DNA from: Lachnospiraceae bacterium MD335
Lineage (GTDB): Bacteria > Bacillota > Clostridia > Lachnospirales > Lachnospiraceae
Length of the DNA: 64,000 nucleotides
Direction of reading: 5' to 3'
Assembly (NCBI GenBank): GCA_000403335.2
Contig: KE159617.1
Location: forward strand, 1,138,917-1,202,916
Shown: positions 1-8,967 of the stretch, in pieces
Numbering within the stretch: the stretch's first letter is position 1
Layout: the number at the start of each line of letters is the position of its first letter
The notes under the pieces: generated by a model
The model's database searches: none
What the model was told of the DNA's origin: nothing
The model's input: the letters and a program-made list of their open reading frames with translations, nothing else
Program-made: the position numbers and the translations under genes

Positions 1-1
1 C

Positions 2-667
2 GTGCTTCCCGATGGTACGGAAGGCGTTCGGACTTATAAGACTTCAGTGTATGACATTTTGGAGGACGGAAAACTTGAGCTTTTGATGCCGATGGAGCAG
101 CAGAAGCTTGTGCTGCTTCCGGTGGACGGAGAATATGATGTGTGTTTTCTCTTAAGCGGAGGCATGTACAGAGCAAATGTGCGGATTGTAGACAGGCAGA
201 AGATTAACAATACATATATTGTTGTTGCAGAGATGCTGTCCAATCTGCATAAATATCAAAGACGGGAATATTATCGTTTTAACTGCATTATTGAAATGGA
301 CGTAAGGGAACTCAATGAGCAGGAAACGCAGGCACATAACAAGGGACTGGCATATATGGTATCCGAGGAAGAGGCGATGGATCGCGGCGTCATCGTGGAT
401 ATCAGCGGTGGCGGTCTTAGATTTGTGTCAAGGCGGATTTATCAGGCGGGAAGCGTTTTGCTGCTGCGTTTTTCTCTTCCGATTCAGGACGCGGAGAAGT
501 CGTTTTTGGTGGCGGCACGCGTAATTTATTCCGGAGAGATCGAAAAACGAAAGACTGAGTATGAGAATCGCGTGAAATTTGAATTAATCAGCAGCGCGAT
601 GCGCGAAGAAATTATTAAGTATATTTTTAATGCGGAACGGAAAAACAGAAAAAATGGAAGGAGCTGA
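2..667 (+). CDS. PilZ-domain c-di-GMP receptor, YcgR-like flagellar brake (5' partial)
   Basis: This is a YcgR-type cyclic-di-GMP receptor. The N-terminal half matches the YcgR N-terminal beta domain. The C-terminal half is a PilZ domain with the arginine motif QRREYYRF at about residues 86-93 and the DISGGGLRF motif at about 133-141, the two stretches that bind c-di-GMP in this family. The gene runs off the left edge. The GTG at position 2 is only the first in-frame codon, and homologs have about 10-20 more residues, so the true start is upstream. Known family members slow or stop the flagellar motor when c-di-GMP is high. The stop lies 3 bp before the cheB start, so it belongs to the same motility operon. 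Confidence 0.85.
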   Translation: MLPDGTEGVRTYKTSVYDILEDGKLELLMPMEQQKLVLLPVDGEYDVCFLLSGGMYRANVRIVDRQKINNTYIVVAEMLSNLHKYQRREYYRFNCIIEMDVRELNEQETQAHNKGLAYMVSEEEAMDRGVIVDISGGGLRFVSRRIYQAGSVLLLRFSLPIQDAEKSFLVAARVIYSGEIEKRKTEYENRVKFELISSAMREEIIKYIFNAERKNRKNGRS

Positions 668-670
668 GAG

Positions 671-1786
671 TTGGGTATGCTAGCAAATGCGAACAGTGTA
701 AAAAATAAGAAAAAAATACTGATTGTTGATGATTCTGCACTCATGAGAAGGGTTATGTGTGATATAATTAATTCAGATGAACGGTTTCAGGTGGTGGAAC
801 AGGCATTTGACGGGGAAGCGGCGTATGCGCTTCTGAAAAAAAATCAATACGATGGAGTCGTCCTTGATGTAAATATGCCAAAGATAAACGGAATACAGCT
901 GCTTCGCATTTTGCAGAAGGATAAAATCCGCGTGCGTATTATGATGGCAAGTACGGATACGAGAGAAGGCGCATCCGTTACGATGGAGGCATTGGATTTA
1001 GGCGCAATTGATTTTATAGAGAAGCCCGCAAATATTGTCTACCTAAAAGGCGACGAGTTTAAAAAGAAGTTTTTGGATATTTTACAGGCGGTGGTAACGA
1101 GCCGTCAGACCAATATTTCTTCGTTGCCGGTAATTCCGAGGCAAAAGCAGGAGGAGAACACGAAGAAGCTCGTGAGCCTTGTCAGAAAAAGCGCTCCTGT
1201 TGTCGGAGGGCAAAAGCTTGTCGCGCTTGCGTGTTCTACGGGAGGTCCCAAGGCGCTTCAAAACGTTATTCCGAGGCTCCCGGCAGAGCTTGCCGCACCT
1301 GTTCTGATTGTTCAGCATATGCCGAAAGGATTTACGCAGTCGCTTGCGGAACGGCTTGATTCGTTAAGTCCGATGAAGGTTAAGGAAGCGGCGGAAGGGG
1401 ACGTCCTTGAAAATGGCACAATCTACATTTCAATGGGCGGTAAGCACATGAATGTAGTTACCAAAGCGGGAAAATCAACCATTACATATACGGATGAACC
1501 TCCAAGAGAAGGTGTAAAACCCTGTGCGAATTACATGTACGAATCGTTAAAAACAAGTAATTATTCACAGATTGTCTGTGTAGTATTGACCGGAATGGGT
1601 GCTGACGGAACCAAAGGAATCGTGAATTTGGAAACTGCAAAAAAGATACATGTCATCGCACAGGATGAGGAAACATCAACCGTCTACGGCATGCCAAAGG
1701 CAATTGCCGCCACGGGACTTGTCAATCAGGTTGTTGCCCTCGATGACGTGGCACAGGAAATCATAATGAATGTGGGGGTCAGGTAA
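671..1786 (+). CDS. cheB: CheB, chemotaxis protein-glutamate methylesterase/deamidase
   Basis: CheB removes methyl groups from chemoreceptors and deamidates them during adaptation. Residues 14-135 form a receiver domain with acidic residues D20-D21 and phosphoacceptor D66 in VVLDVNMP. A linker leads to the esterase domain at about 182-371, with nucleophile S189 in CSTGGP, histidine in QHMPKGFT and aspartate in GMGADGT. I chose the TTG at 671 because GGAAGGAG lies about 8 bases upstream; an in-frame ATG at 677 would drop only two residues. The stop abuts the cheA ATG, so the two are translationally coupled. Length is normal for the family. Confidence 0.95.
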   Translation: MGMLANANSVKNKKKILIVDDSALMRRVMCDIINSDERFQVVEQAFDGEAAYALLKKNQYDGVVLDVNMPKINGIQLLRILQKDKIRVRIMMASTDTREGASVTMEALDLGAIDFIEKPANIVYLKGDEFKKKFLDILQAVVTSRQTNISSLPVIPRQKQEENTKKLVSLVRKSAPVVGGQKLVALACSTGGPKALQNVIPRLPAELAAPVLIVQHMPKGFTQSLAERLDSLSPMKVKEAAEGDVLENGTIYISMGGKHMNVVTKAGKSTITYTDEPPREGVKPCANYMYESLKTSNYSQIVCVVLTGMGADGTKGIVNLETAKKIHVIAQDEETSTVYGMPKAIAATGLVNQVVALDDVAQEIIMNVGVR

Positions 1787-3898
1787 ATGGATACAAGTCA
1801 ATATCTTGATATTTTCCTTGATGAATCAAAGGAACACTTACAGAATTTAAGCGACCAAATCATGGATTTGGAGCAAAATCCGGACAATATGGACACCGTG
1901 AATGAGATCTTCAGAGCTGCACACTCCCTAAAGGGCATGGCAGGTACGATGGGATATAAGAGAATGCAGACGCTTACCCATGATATGGAGAATGTCTTTT
2001 CGGAAGTCAGAAACGGAACGTTTAAGGTACAGCCGGGAATGATTGATATACTATTCCGGTCTCTTGATGCGTTGGAAGAGTATGTTGACAATATTCAGCA
2101 GACAACAGAAGAAGGCACAAATGACAATCAGGATCTGATTGATGCCTTGAACAGTATTTTGAAAAACAACGGCGAGATAAAGCCAATTGATAAGTCCGCG
2201 GAGCAGGCTCCGGCGGATACTGCCGCAAAAGCTGAAAATACAAAGCAGCCCAAGTGGGAGGAGATCAAGGTTTCCGATACGGAGCGGATGCTGGTTTCGA
2301 AAGCGTACAACGAGGGACTCAAGGCATACGGCGTTACAATCTATGTGGAGGAAGCATGCGTCTTAAAAGCGGCAAGAGCGTTTCTTGTATTTAAAGCGCT
2401 TGAAAAGCTTGGTGAAGTGATTGTGTCGAATCCTACGGCACAGGACATAGAGGATGAAAAGTTTGATCTTACGTTTAGCCTGATTTTCATATCAGGAAGT
2501 TCGATTGACGAGATTAGGGCGGCAGTCAAGAGTGTATCGGAAATTGAAGAGGTATTTTGTGAACTTTATCATTTAGAGGCAGCGCCTGAACCTGAACCGC
2601 AGGAATCCCCGGTAGAAAGGGCACAGGAAACACCGGCAGCAGAACAGCCAAAAACGGAAGCGGCGCCTAAGGCGGCACCCGCACCGGCAATGGCAGCAGC
2701 GGGGAGCAAACCCGCAGCGGCAAAGACTGCAGCAAAGCCGGTTGTAAACCGGACAGTTCGAGTTGATATTGAAAAGCTCGATAATTTAATGAACTTGGTC
2801 AGCGAGTTAATTATTGCAAAGAATTCCCTTATTGCGGCGACTGCTGCCGAAGGCAAGGGCGACAATGGTTCCGTAAACGAACAGATCGAGTATCTTGAAA
2901 GTGTTACAACCAATCTGCATGAGTCCGTTATGAAAGTACGAATGGTACCGATTGAGAGTGTTGTGGCGAAGTTCCCGCGTATGATTCGTGATCTTTCCAA
3001 GAAGCTTGGCAAGAAAATGGAGCTTTACATGACAGGTGAGGATACGGAGCTTGACCGTACCGTAGTTGACGAAATCGGAGATCCGTTGATGCATATGCTC
3101 AGAAACTCTGCGGATCATGGTCTTGAGCCGAATGACGTACGTATCGCTAACGGAAAGCCGGAGGTCGGATCTATTTTCCTTGACGCTTATCAGGACGGAA
3201 ATAACGTTGTAATCGAGGTGCGGGACGATGGCGGCGGAATCAATGTGGAAGCGGTAAAACAAAAAGGCATCGAGCGCGGTACGATTACGCCGGAGCAGGC
3301 AGAGACGATGACGGATAAGGAAGTAATTGACCTGTTGTTTATGCCAAGCTTTTCGACGGCAAAGAAGGTATCGGACGTATCCGGACGCGGTGTGGGTCTC
3401 GATGTTGTAAAATCAAAGATTGAGTCGCTCAGCGGTGAAGTAGAGGTTAAGAACCGGTTTGGAGAGGGGTCTTCATGGATTATTAGGCTTCCGCTTACGC
3501 TTGCGATTATTCAGGCGCTGATGGTAGTTGTCGGCGAAGAAAAATATGCGATTGCACTTGGTTCTATTCAAACAATAGAGGATGTGTCACCGGATGACAT
3601 CAAGCTTGTGCAGGCAAAAGAAGTGATTCATATCCGTGGTACTGTTATTCCTATTATCAGACTGAACAGAGTGCTTGATATTCCGCCAAGAGAAGATGAA
3701 AATCAAAATTATACGGTAATTATTGTGAAAAAGGGTGATAAGCAGGCAGGTCTTGTAGTAGACGAGCTTATTGGTCAGCAGGAAGTGGTTATCAAGTCTA
3801 TGGGCAAGTATATTAAGGTTCCGAAGATGATAAGCGGCGCTACGATATTAGGCGACGGTGAGGTTGCGCTGATCTTGGATACCAATGCGTTAATATAA
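1787..3898 (+). CDS. cheA: CheA, chemotaxis histidine kinase
   Basis: CheA autophosphorylates and passes phosphate to CheY and CheB. The domain order is complete: P1 Hpt with phosphorylated H46 in AAHSLKGMAG; a P2-like response-regulator docking region at about 165-265; an Ala/Pro/Glu-rich linker at about 267-320; P3 dimerisation from about 322; P4 ATPase with N-box NSADHGLEP, G1 DDGGG and G2 GRGVGLDVVK; and a C-terminal CheW-like P5 domain. Length of 703 residues is typical of Firmicutes CheA. The ATG directly follows the cheB stop. The Ala/Pro linker is compositionally odd but normal for CheA. Confidence 0.96.
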   Translation: MDTSQYLDIFLDESKEHLQNLSDQIMDLEQNPDNMDTVNEIFRAAHSLKGMAGTMGYKRMQTLTHDMENVFSEVRNGTFKVQPGMIDILFRSLDALEEYVDNIQQTTEEGTNDNQDLIDALNSILKNNGEIKPIDKSAEQAPADTAAKAENTKQPKWEEIKVSDTERMLVSKAYNEGLKAYGVTIYVEEACVLKAARAFLVFKALEKLGEVIVSNPTAQDIEDEKFDLTFSLIFISGSSIDEIRAAVKSVSEIEEVFCELYHLEAAPEPEPQESPVERAQETPAAEQPKTEAAPKAAPAPAMAAAGSKPAAAKTAAKPVVNRTVRVDIEKLDNLMNLVSELIIAKNSLIAATAAEGKGDNGSVNEQIEYLESVTTNLHESVMKVRMVPIESVVAKFPRMIRDLSKKLGKKMELYMTGEDTELDRTVVDEIGDPLMHMLRNSADHGLEPNDVRIANGKPEVGSIFLDAYQDGNNVVIEVRDDGGGINVEAVKQKGIERGTITPEQAETMTDKEVIDLLFMPSFSTAKKVSDVSGRGVGLDVVKSKIESLSGEVEVKNRFGEGSSWIIRLPLTLAIIQALMVVVGEEKYAIALGSIQTIEDVSPDDIKLVQAKEVIHIRGTVIPIIRLNRVLDIPPREDENQNYTVIIVKKGDKQAGLVVDELIGQQEVVIKSMGKYIKVPKMISGATILGDGEVALILDTNALI

Positions 3899-3929
3899 TC
3901 GGAGAGATAAGGAAAGGCAGGGTATAGAA

Positions 3930-4427
3930 ATGGATGAAGTAAAAGTAATGGACGAACAGCAGCGCAATGAGAGCCTTAATCGTCATGTAGAGCTTGATAC
4001 AACGCAGTTCATCGTGGCACAGCTTGGCGGTGAACAGTACGGTATTGACATTAAATATATTTCCAATATTATCAGAATGTCCAGAATCACGAGAGTGCCC
4101 AAGGTATCTGATTATATTGTAGGTGTCATCAATGTCCGCGGTGTCGTTATCCCGACAATCAGCCTCCGCTTAAAGATGGGGCTTCCGGGAGATGAGATTA
4201 CAAAAAAGACACGTATTATTATTCTGACATTGGAGCAGCATGAGTCCATAGGCGTGCTTGTGGATGAGGTGAAGGAAGTCATTACGCTTGACGAAGAGCA
4301 TATTGAAAAGATGGGATATGAAAAGGATGAGAAGGAACGATTCCTTTCCGGTGTCGGAAAAACGGAAGGAAGGCTGATCTCGCTTCTCGACATTACATCA
4401 GTACTTGCGGATGTGATGGAATCGTAA
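3930..4427 (+). CDS. cheW: CheW, receptor-kinase coupling protein
   Basis: CheW links methyl-accepting receptors to the CheA P5 domain. The 165-residue protein is a single CheW domain (about residues 26-160) after a short polar N-terminal tail. The family pattern GGEQYGIDIKYISNI is followed by VPKVSDYIVGVINVRG, the hydrophobic groove that contacts receptors and CheA. It lies 31 bp after cheA with its own AGGAAAGGCAG-like ribosome site. It is the third gene in the order cheB-cheA-cheW-cheC-cheD, the same as in Bacillus subtilis. Confidence 0.95.
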   Translation: MDEVKVMDEQQRNESLNRHVELDTTQFIVAQLGGEQYGIDIKYISNIIRMSRITRVPKVSDYIVGVINVRGVVIPTISLRLKMGLPGDEITKKTRIIILTLEQHESIGVLVDEVKEVITLDEEHIEKMGYEKDEKERFLSGVGKTEGRLISLLDITSVLADVMES

Positions 4428-4463
4428 ATAACGGCTGATTTTAGGAAAGGCATAGGTTATATC

Positions 4464-5084
4464 ATGGCAGAGAATGTTAGCTTTCAGAAAGTGACAACGG
4501 AATATTATGATGTATTAAAGGAGCTTGGAAATATCGGTGCGGGCAATGCGACAACGGCGCTTGCCCAAATGCTTCAGACAAAGGTTGACATGAAAGTGCC
4601 GCAGGTACGCCTCCTCGACTTTAAAGATGTCGGGGAAGTGATGGGTGGCGAGGAGCAGATCGTGGTAGGCATCTATCTTGCAGTAGAAGGAGACATTACA
4701 GGGAGCATAATGTTTGTGCTTGAACAGCATGCAGGAAGAGAGCTTGTATCAAAGCTTATGGGAATGCCGCCGGCGGAGGGTGACTTTAATGAAATGGAAT
4801 TATCAGCGCTCAAGGAAATTGGAAATATTATTACGGGTGCATATTTAAATTCCCTTGCACAGATGACAAATTTAAAGGTATTGCCTTCTGTACCGGATTT
4901 AAGCATCGATATGTTGAATGCGATTTTAAGCGTACCGGCAATCGAATTCGGAATCATAGGAGATCAGATTCTGTTGATACAGACTGTATTTACGGATGAT
5001 ATGGATTTGAACGGATATTTTATTCTGATGCCGGATTTGGAGTCGTATTCGAAAATGCTCGGTGCGTTGGGAATTAGTTTATAA
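4464..5084 (+). CDS. cheC: CheC, CheY-P phosphatase and CheD partner
   Basis: CheC dephosphorylates CheY-P and binds CheD, forming the Firmicutes adaptation feedback. Both active-site helices of the CheC/FliY/CheX family are present: D16-x3-E20-x2-N23 in DVLKELGNIGAGN, and a second S-x3-E-x2-N in SALKEIGNIITG. Having both sites distinguishes it from single-site CheX. The 206-residue length matches CheC and not FliY, which carries an extra FliN domain. It sits between cheW and cheD with AGGAAAGG upstream of the ATG. Confidence 0.95.
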   Translation: MAENVSFQKVTTEYYDVLKELGNIGAGNATTALAQMLQTKVDMKVPQVRLLDFKDVGEVMGGEEQIVVGIYLAVEGDITGSIMFVLEQHAGRELVSKLMGMPPAEGDFNEMELSALKEIGNIITGAYLNSLAQMTNLKVLPSVPDLSIDMLNAILSVPAIEFGIIGDQILLIQTVFTDDMDLNGYFILMPDLESYSKMLGALGISL

Positions 5085-5136
5085 GATTTGAAAAATATCT
5101 TTGAGTAAAATGCAAAGGGAAGAAGGCATACAGTCT

Positions 5137-5622
5137 ATGGCAAATATAGTAAAAGTAGGAATGGCTGATTTGAATGTGTGTAAAAGTCCTGATGGCATTA
5201 CGACTTTAGGACTGGGTTCATGCGTGGGAATATGTATAAGAGATCCTGTAGCGAAGATCGGGGGACTTGCACATGCCATGCTGCCTGACAGTACACAGAT
5301 AGAAAATAATTCAAACAGATTTAAATTTGCTGACACGGGTATTGAGGATTTGGTAAACAAGCTGATTGCAATGGGTGGCAGAAAAGCGCGGTTTGAGGCA
5401 AAAATTGCAGGGGGAGCACAAATGTTTGCTTTTCAAAACAAGTCGGATATGGTACGTGTAGGCGAGCGTAATGTGGAGGCAAGCAAGAAAAAACTTAGAG
5501 AGCTTGGCATTCCTTTAAAAGCGCAGGATACGGGCTTAAACTATGGACGTACGATTGTGTTTTATCCGGAGACGGGGGATTTGATTATCCGCTCGGCAGG
5601 AAAACCGGAGAAAACGATATAA
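5137..5622 (+). CDS. cheD: CheD, chemoreceptor glutamine deamidase
   Basis: CheD deamidates receptor glutamines and is held by CheC. The catalytic cysteine is in GLGSCVGI and the histidine in GLAHAMLP, in the usual spacing, and the N-terminus VGMADLNV matches the family. I chose ATG 5137 over the in-frame TTG at 5101 because AAGGGAAGAAGG lies about 10 bases upstream of 5137 and homologs begin just before VGMADL; the TTG would add 12 residues with no ribosome site. The resulting length is 161 residues. It follows cheC closely. Confidence 0.93.
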   Translation: MANIVKVGMADLNVCKSPDGITTLGLGSCVGICIRDPVAKIGGLAHAMLPDSTQIENNSNRFKFADTGIEDLVNKLIAMGGRKARFEAKIAGGAQMFAFQNKSDMVRVGERNVEASKKKLRELGIPLKAQDTGLNYGRTIVFYPETGDLIIRSAGKPEKTI

Positions 5623-5650
5623 GGGGTTTTATGACAGAGGGGATATAAAA

Positions 5651-6103
5651 ATGGAAAACAAGACACAACTTATTACACCGTTTTTGATGCTTACCGCGGG
5701 AACGATTGCATCAATTATTATGTATATCAGAAAAGTTGAATTGAATACAATGTTATGGGGTCTGCTTATTGTGTTGGTGATATTTTATGTATTAGGCGAT
5801 ATAGCAAGGTATCTTTATGCGTCTGTCAGACCCCGTATTATACCTACGGGCAACCTTGCAAAAATGGTGGAGCAGGCAAAGAAGAACGGAGACCTTACGG
5901 GAAGCGTCGTGGCTTTTGCGGACGATGAGGAAGCGAATGAGGACGGGGACTTTGCAGGAGAGCTGAGTGCAGACGGTCTGATGTCGGAGGAAGGCGCAGG
6001 GTATTCCGGAGAGGAAGGATATTCGGAGGAGGAGCTTGCGCAGGATGGGCAGGAAGATGCGGATGCATATGATTATGAAGGAGAATATGCGGACGAAAAT
6101 TAA
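5651..6103 (+). CDS. Two-helix membrane protein with acidic tail, in the cheD-fliA interval
   Basis: I do not recognise a named family. The 150-residue protein has two predicted membrane helices (about residues 8-25 and 33-56, the second ending DIARYLYASVRPR). A cytoplasmic or surface tail from about residue 75 is extremely rich in Glu, Asp and Gly with few positive charges. It sits between cheD and fliA, so it is almost certainly co-expressed with the motility genes. B. subtilis has no gene here. A role as a motility-associated membrane adaptor is only inference from position. Confidence 0.7.
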   Translation: MENKTQLITPFLMLTAGTIASIIMYIRKVELNTMLWGLLIVLVIFYVLGDIARYLYASVRPRIIPTGNLAKMVEQAKKNGDLTGSVVAFADDEEANEDGDFAGELSADGLMSEEGAGYSGEEGYSEEELAQDGQEDADAYDYEGEYADEN

Positions 6104-6134
6104 TTTGGGCAACATTGTATAACGGGGGAATAAC

Positions 6135-6896
6135 ATGAATGACACAGCACGTAAAAGGCTATGGGAGGATTATGCCAGATTAAGGACGGCTGATTTGCGC
6201 GAAAAGCTTATTCTGGAATATGCACCATTGGTAAAGGTAGTGGCCGGACGGCTCAGCATGTATCTTGGCTACAATGTGGAATATGAGGATTTGGTAAGCT
6301 ATGGCATATTTGGTCTGATTGATGCCATTGATAAGTTTGACATGGGCAAGGAGGTCAAATTTGAGACATATGCGAGTCTGCGGATTCGCGGCGCCATATT
6401 GGACCAAATCAGAAAAATGGATTGGATACCGCGTACAATCAGACAGCGTCAAAAGCAGATTGACACGGCAATGAAGGATTTGGAACAGAAAAACGGAAGA
6501 CCTGCTACGGATGCGGAGCTGGCGGCTTATATCGGGATTAGTGAGGATGAATTTTTAGAATGGCAGAATCAGGTGAAGGCAGATAATATGATTTCCCTGA
6601 ATGAGTATCTTGAGCAGGGAAATGATATATCGTCCGACAGAAGCATGACTTCGGGCTTTGATACGCCGGAAGGTGTTATTGAACGCAGTGAGTTGAAAAA
6701 CGTGCTTGAGGAAGCATTGGAGCTTCTTACGGAAAAGGAAAAAAGAGTGATACTGCTTTATTATTATGAGGAGCTTACGTTAAAGGAAATCAGCCGTGTA
6801 CTTGAAGTGTCGGAATCGCGTGTTTCGCAGCTTCACACAAAAGCTTTGCAGAAAATGAAGACGAAAATGGGAAATTATATTGGTATCTTGAACTGA
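6135..6896 (+). CDS. fliA: FliA/SigD, sigma-28 factor for flagellar and chemotaxis genes
   Basis: This alternative sigma factor directs RNA polymerase to late flagellar, motility and chemotaxis promoters. At 253 residues it matches B. subtilis SigD. Region 2 (about residues 25-95) contains VEYEDLVSYGIFGLIDAIDK and the RIRGAILDQIRKMDW segment typical of the FliA/WhiG group. Region 3 follows at about 100-150. Region 4 (about 190-250) ends in the helix-turn-helix LTLKEISRVLEVSESRVSQ. It follows the 5651 gene with GGGGGAA before the ATG. Its activity is normally controlled by anti-sigma FlgM, which is not in this window. Confidence 0.95.
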   Translation: MNDTARKRLWEDYARLRTADLREKLILEYAPLVKVVAGRLSMYLGYNVEYEDLVSYGIFGLIDAIDKFDMGKEVKFETYASLRIRGAILDQIRKMDWIPRTIRQRQKQIDTAMKDLEQKNGRPATDAELAAYIGISEDEFLEWQNQVKADNMISLNEYLEQGNDISSDRSMTSGFDTPEGVIERSELKNVLEEALELLTEKEKRVILLYYYEELTLKEISRVLEVSESRVSQLHTKALQKMKTKMGNYIGILN

Positions 6897-6910
6897 CAGG
6901 AGAACGTATT

Positions 6911-8500
6911 ATGAATGGGTGCTTTCAAATACAGATCAATGAACAAGGTGTGAGCTTATTACTTTCTCCTCCAATCGGAGGGGGAGTAATGCCAAGCGTG
7001 GCGGAAATAAGAGAGTATCTGAACACAATAGGGGTTCCCTATGATGCTTTGGCAATCAATTCAGCCCTAAATGCACTAGGGGAGGATGAGGTTGCCGTTT
7101 TTTTAACGCCCGGGAAAATAGAACCGGTGGATGAAAAATGTGTTGTCCGGGTGGCACTGGATAAAATGACGGCGGCAGTATGTCTTTATCCGCCAAGTGC
7201 AGGCGGACATTCCATCGGAAAACCACAAATTATGGATCAGTTAGGAATACAAGGGATAAGATACGGAATCGATGAAACGGCAATAGACGCTCTCCTTGAG
7301 GACCGGCAGTACTGCACCGATGTTATTGTGGCGAGGGGGCAGATTCAGACGGCAGGAAAGGATGCGTCAATTAGGTATTTTTTTGATACAAACAATGATT
7401 CGCGTCCCGAGTTGAAGGAGGACGGAAGCGTAGATTTCTTTAAATTGAATACATTGCATCATTGTACACAGGGACAGGTGCTTGCTGAGATTACACCCGA
7501 GGTAAAAGGGCAGGACGGGATTGATGTGTTTGGGGCAGTGTCGCCGGCGCGTGAGGTTCATAAAGCTGTTTTTTCTTATGGGAAAAATTTGGAGGTATCA
7601 CCGGATGGCTTACAGCTGCTCAGCATGGTGGACGGTCATACCAAATTGATTGACGGCACGGTTTTTGTTTCCGATGTATATACGGTTGAGGATGTAAGCA
7701 CAGCGACGGGAAATATTGAGTATCACGGAAATGTCGAGGTAAGGGGAAATGTTTGTGAAAATTTTAGCATTCGAACGGACGGCGACGTGTTTGTGAAAGG
7801 TGTCGTGGAAGGCGCTGTAATTGAAGCAGGCGGTGATATTGTTATTGCAAGAGGGATGCATGGTCAGAACAAGGGAAATCTTAAAGCAGGCGGAAATGTA
7901 ATTGCAAAGTTTATTTCCGCGGCTGTTGTTGAAGCGGACGGTTTTGTTGAGGCGGAGCAAATCGTTAATGCGCGCGTTGTCGCCGGATCAAGTGTTAACG
8001 TTGAGGCAGGAAAGGGACTTATAACAGGCGGAAAGGTGGTAGCCAAATGCGCCATCAATGTGAAAAATGCCGGTTCACCGATGGGGGCTGCAACGATTCT
8101 TGAAGTAGGCGGTGACCCTGAGATGAAGCAGCGCCTTATGGAGCTGCAAAAAAGTGTTGGAGAGAAATCCAAGAGTGCCGCGCAGATGAAAAAGGTGGTT
8201 GAAGATACGGCTAGAAAAATAAAATCAGGCATGAAGCTTCTGCCGGAACAGCTCAAACATGCCCGTACGCTTCAGACTACGCTGGAGTCTTTACAGGCGC
8301 AGGTACAGCAGGAGTTAAAGGAGATAGAAAAGCTGGACAGACTTTTAAAAGGCAATGACAATGCCCATATTGATGTCCGCGGAACAATGTATCAAGGCGT
8401 GTCTGTGGCAATTTCAGGCTCCGTCATGAACATTAAAAATGAGTATACGTTCTGTCGGCTGATTAAAAAAGGTGCGGATGTGGTATCTACAAATTTGTAA
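6911..8500 (+). CDS. FapA-like (DUF342) protein
   Basis: This 529-residue protein belongs to the DUF342/FapA family. The N-terminal segment (about residues 10-90) is variable. The middle (about 150-390) is a repetitive right-handed beta-helix-like region with recurring GNIEYHGNVEVRGNV and VFVKGVVEGAVIEAGGDI units. A coiled-coil hairpin (about 405-475) interrupts it before a last beta segment. Family members are linked to flagella and envelope assembly in some bacteria, but the biochemical role is not settled. It follows fliA by 14 bp in the same operon, with an AGGAGAA ribosome site. Confidence 0.85.
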   Translation: MNGCFQIQINEQGVSLLLSPPIGGGVMPSVAEIREYLNTIGVPYDALAINSALNALGEDEVAVFLTPGKIEPVDEKCVVRVALDKMTAAVCLYPPSAGGHSIGKPQIMDQLGIQGIRYGIDETAIDALLEDRQYCTDVIVARGQIQTAGKDASIRYFFDTNNDSRPELKEDGSVDFFKLNTLHHCTQGQVLAEITPEVKGQDGIDVFGAVSPAREVHKAVFSYGKNLEVSPDGLQLLSMVDGHTKLIDGTVFVSDVYTVEDVSTATGNIEYHGNVEVRGNVCENFSIRTDGDVFVKGVVEGAVIEAGGDIVIARGMHGQNKGNLKAGGNVIAKFISAAVVEADGFVEAEQIVNARVVAGSSVNVEAGKGLITGGKVVAKCAINVKNAGSPMGAATILEVGGDPEMKQRLMELQKSVGEKSKSAAQMKKVVEDTARKIKSGMKLLPEQLKHARTLQTTLESLQAQVQQELKEIEKLDRLLKGNDNAHIDVRGTMYQGVSVAISGSVMNIKNEYTFCRLIKKGADVVSTNL

Positions 8501-8603
8501 ATCTATTGTGATTGTAATTGTTTTGATATTGCCTTTTTAATTAAAATATATTAAAATAAGACGAATATTGGCTTTGGGGTGGAAGCCGGAGGGAGGCGAA
8601 CGT

Positions 8604-8915
8604 ATGGCGATAAGTCCGATACTGCTGAATGGCAGCATACAACAGACGGATAATGTTTTGCATAATCAGATGAAGCAGGTTGAAAAAGGAATGGTGGACC
8701 AGGGAAATATACAGGTTCAGAAGGAAAAGAAGGAAGAGTTGAAAGCGAAGCAGGTTGTGCATTCTGATGAAACCCTGTTTAAGGAGGAACGCTTTGACGC
8801 GAAAGAAAAAGGGAAAAACGGCTATTTTGGAGACGGAGGGAAAAAGCGCAGATCACCGAAGGGAGACGGTAAAGTGGTGGCAAAGCCCGAAGGCGGATTT
8901 GATATGAAAATATAG
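8604..8915 (+). CDS. Small charged protein of unknown function, motility operon
   Basis: No family recognised. I place the start at ATG 8604, preceded by GGAGGGAGG about 5 bases upstream; an in-frame TTG at 8568 has no ribosome site. The 103-residue product begins MAISPILLNGSIQQTDN and becomes very rich in Lys, Glu and Gln, with a Gly/Lys-rich tail. It has no signal peptide or membrane helix and is probably cytoplasmic and partly disordered. It lies between the FapA-like gene and the DUF6115-like gene in the run from fliA to rpsB, so motility-linked expression is likely. Confidence 0.65.
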   Translation: MAISPILLNGSIQQTDNVLHNQMKQVEKGMVDQGNIQVQKEKKEELKAKQVVHSDETLFKEERFDAKEKGKNGYFGDGGKKRRSPKGDGKVVAKPEGGFDMKI

Positions 8916-8967
8916 CATATAATAAAGGATTACCGAAAGGCATAAATATGGAAAGGTTAGGGAGAAA

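Noticed and set aside
2569-3012. Long minus-strand frames opposite cheA and several other genes
   Set aside because: They mirror codon bias of the sense gene, lack ribosome sites and show no domain pattern.
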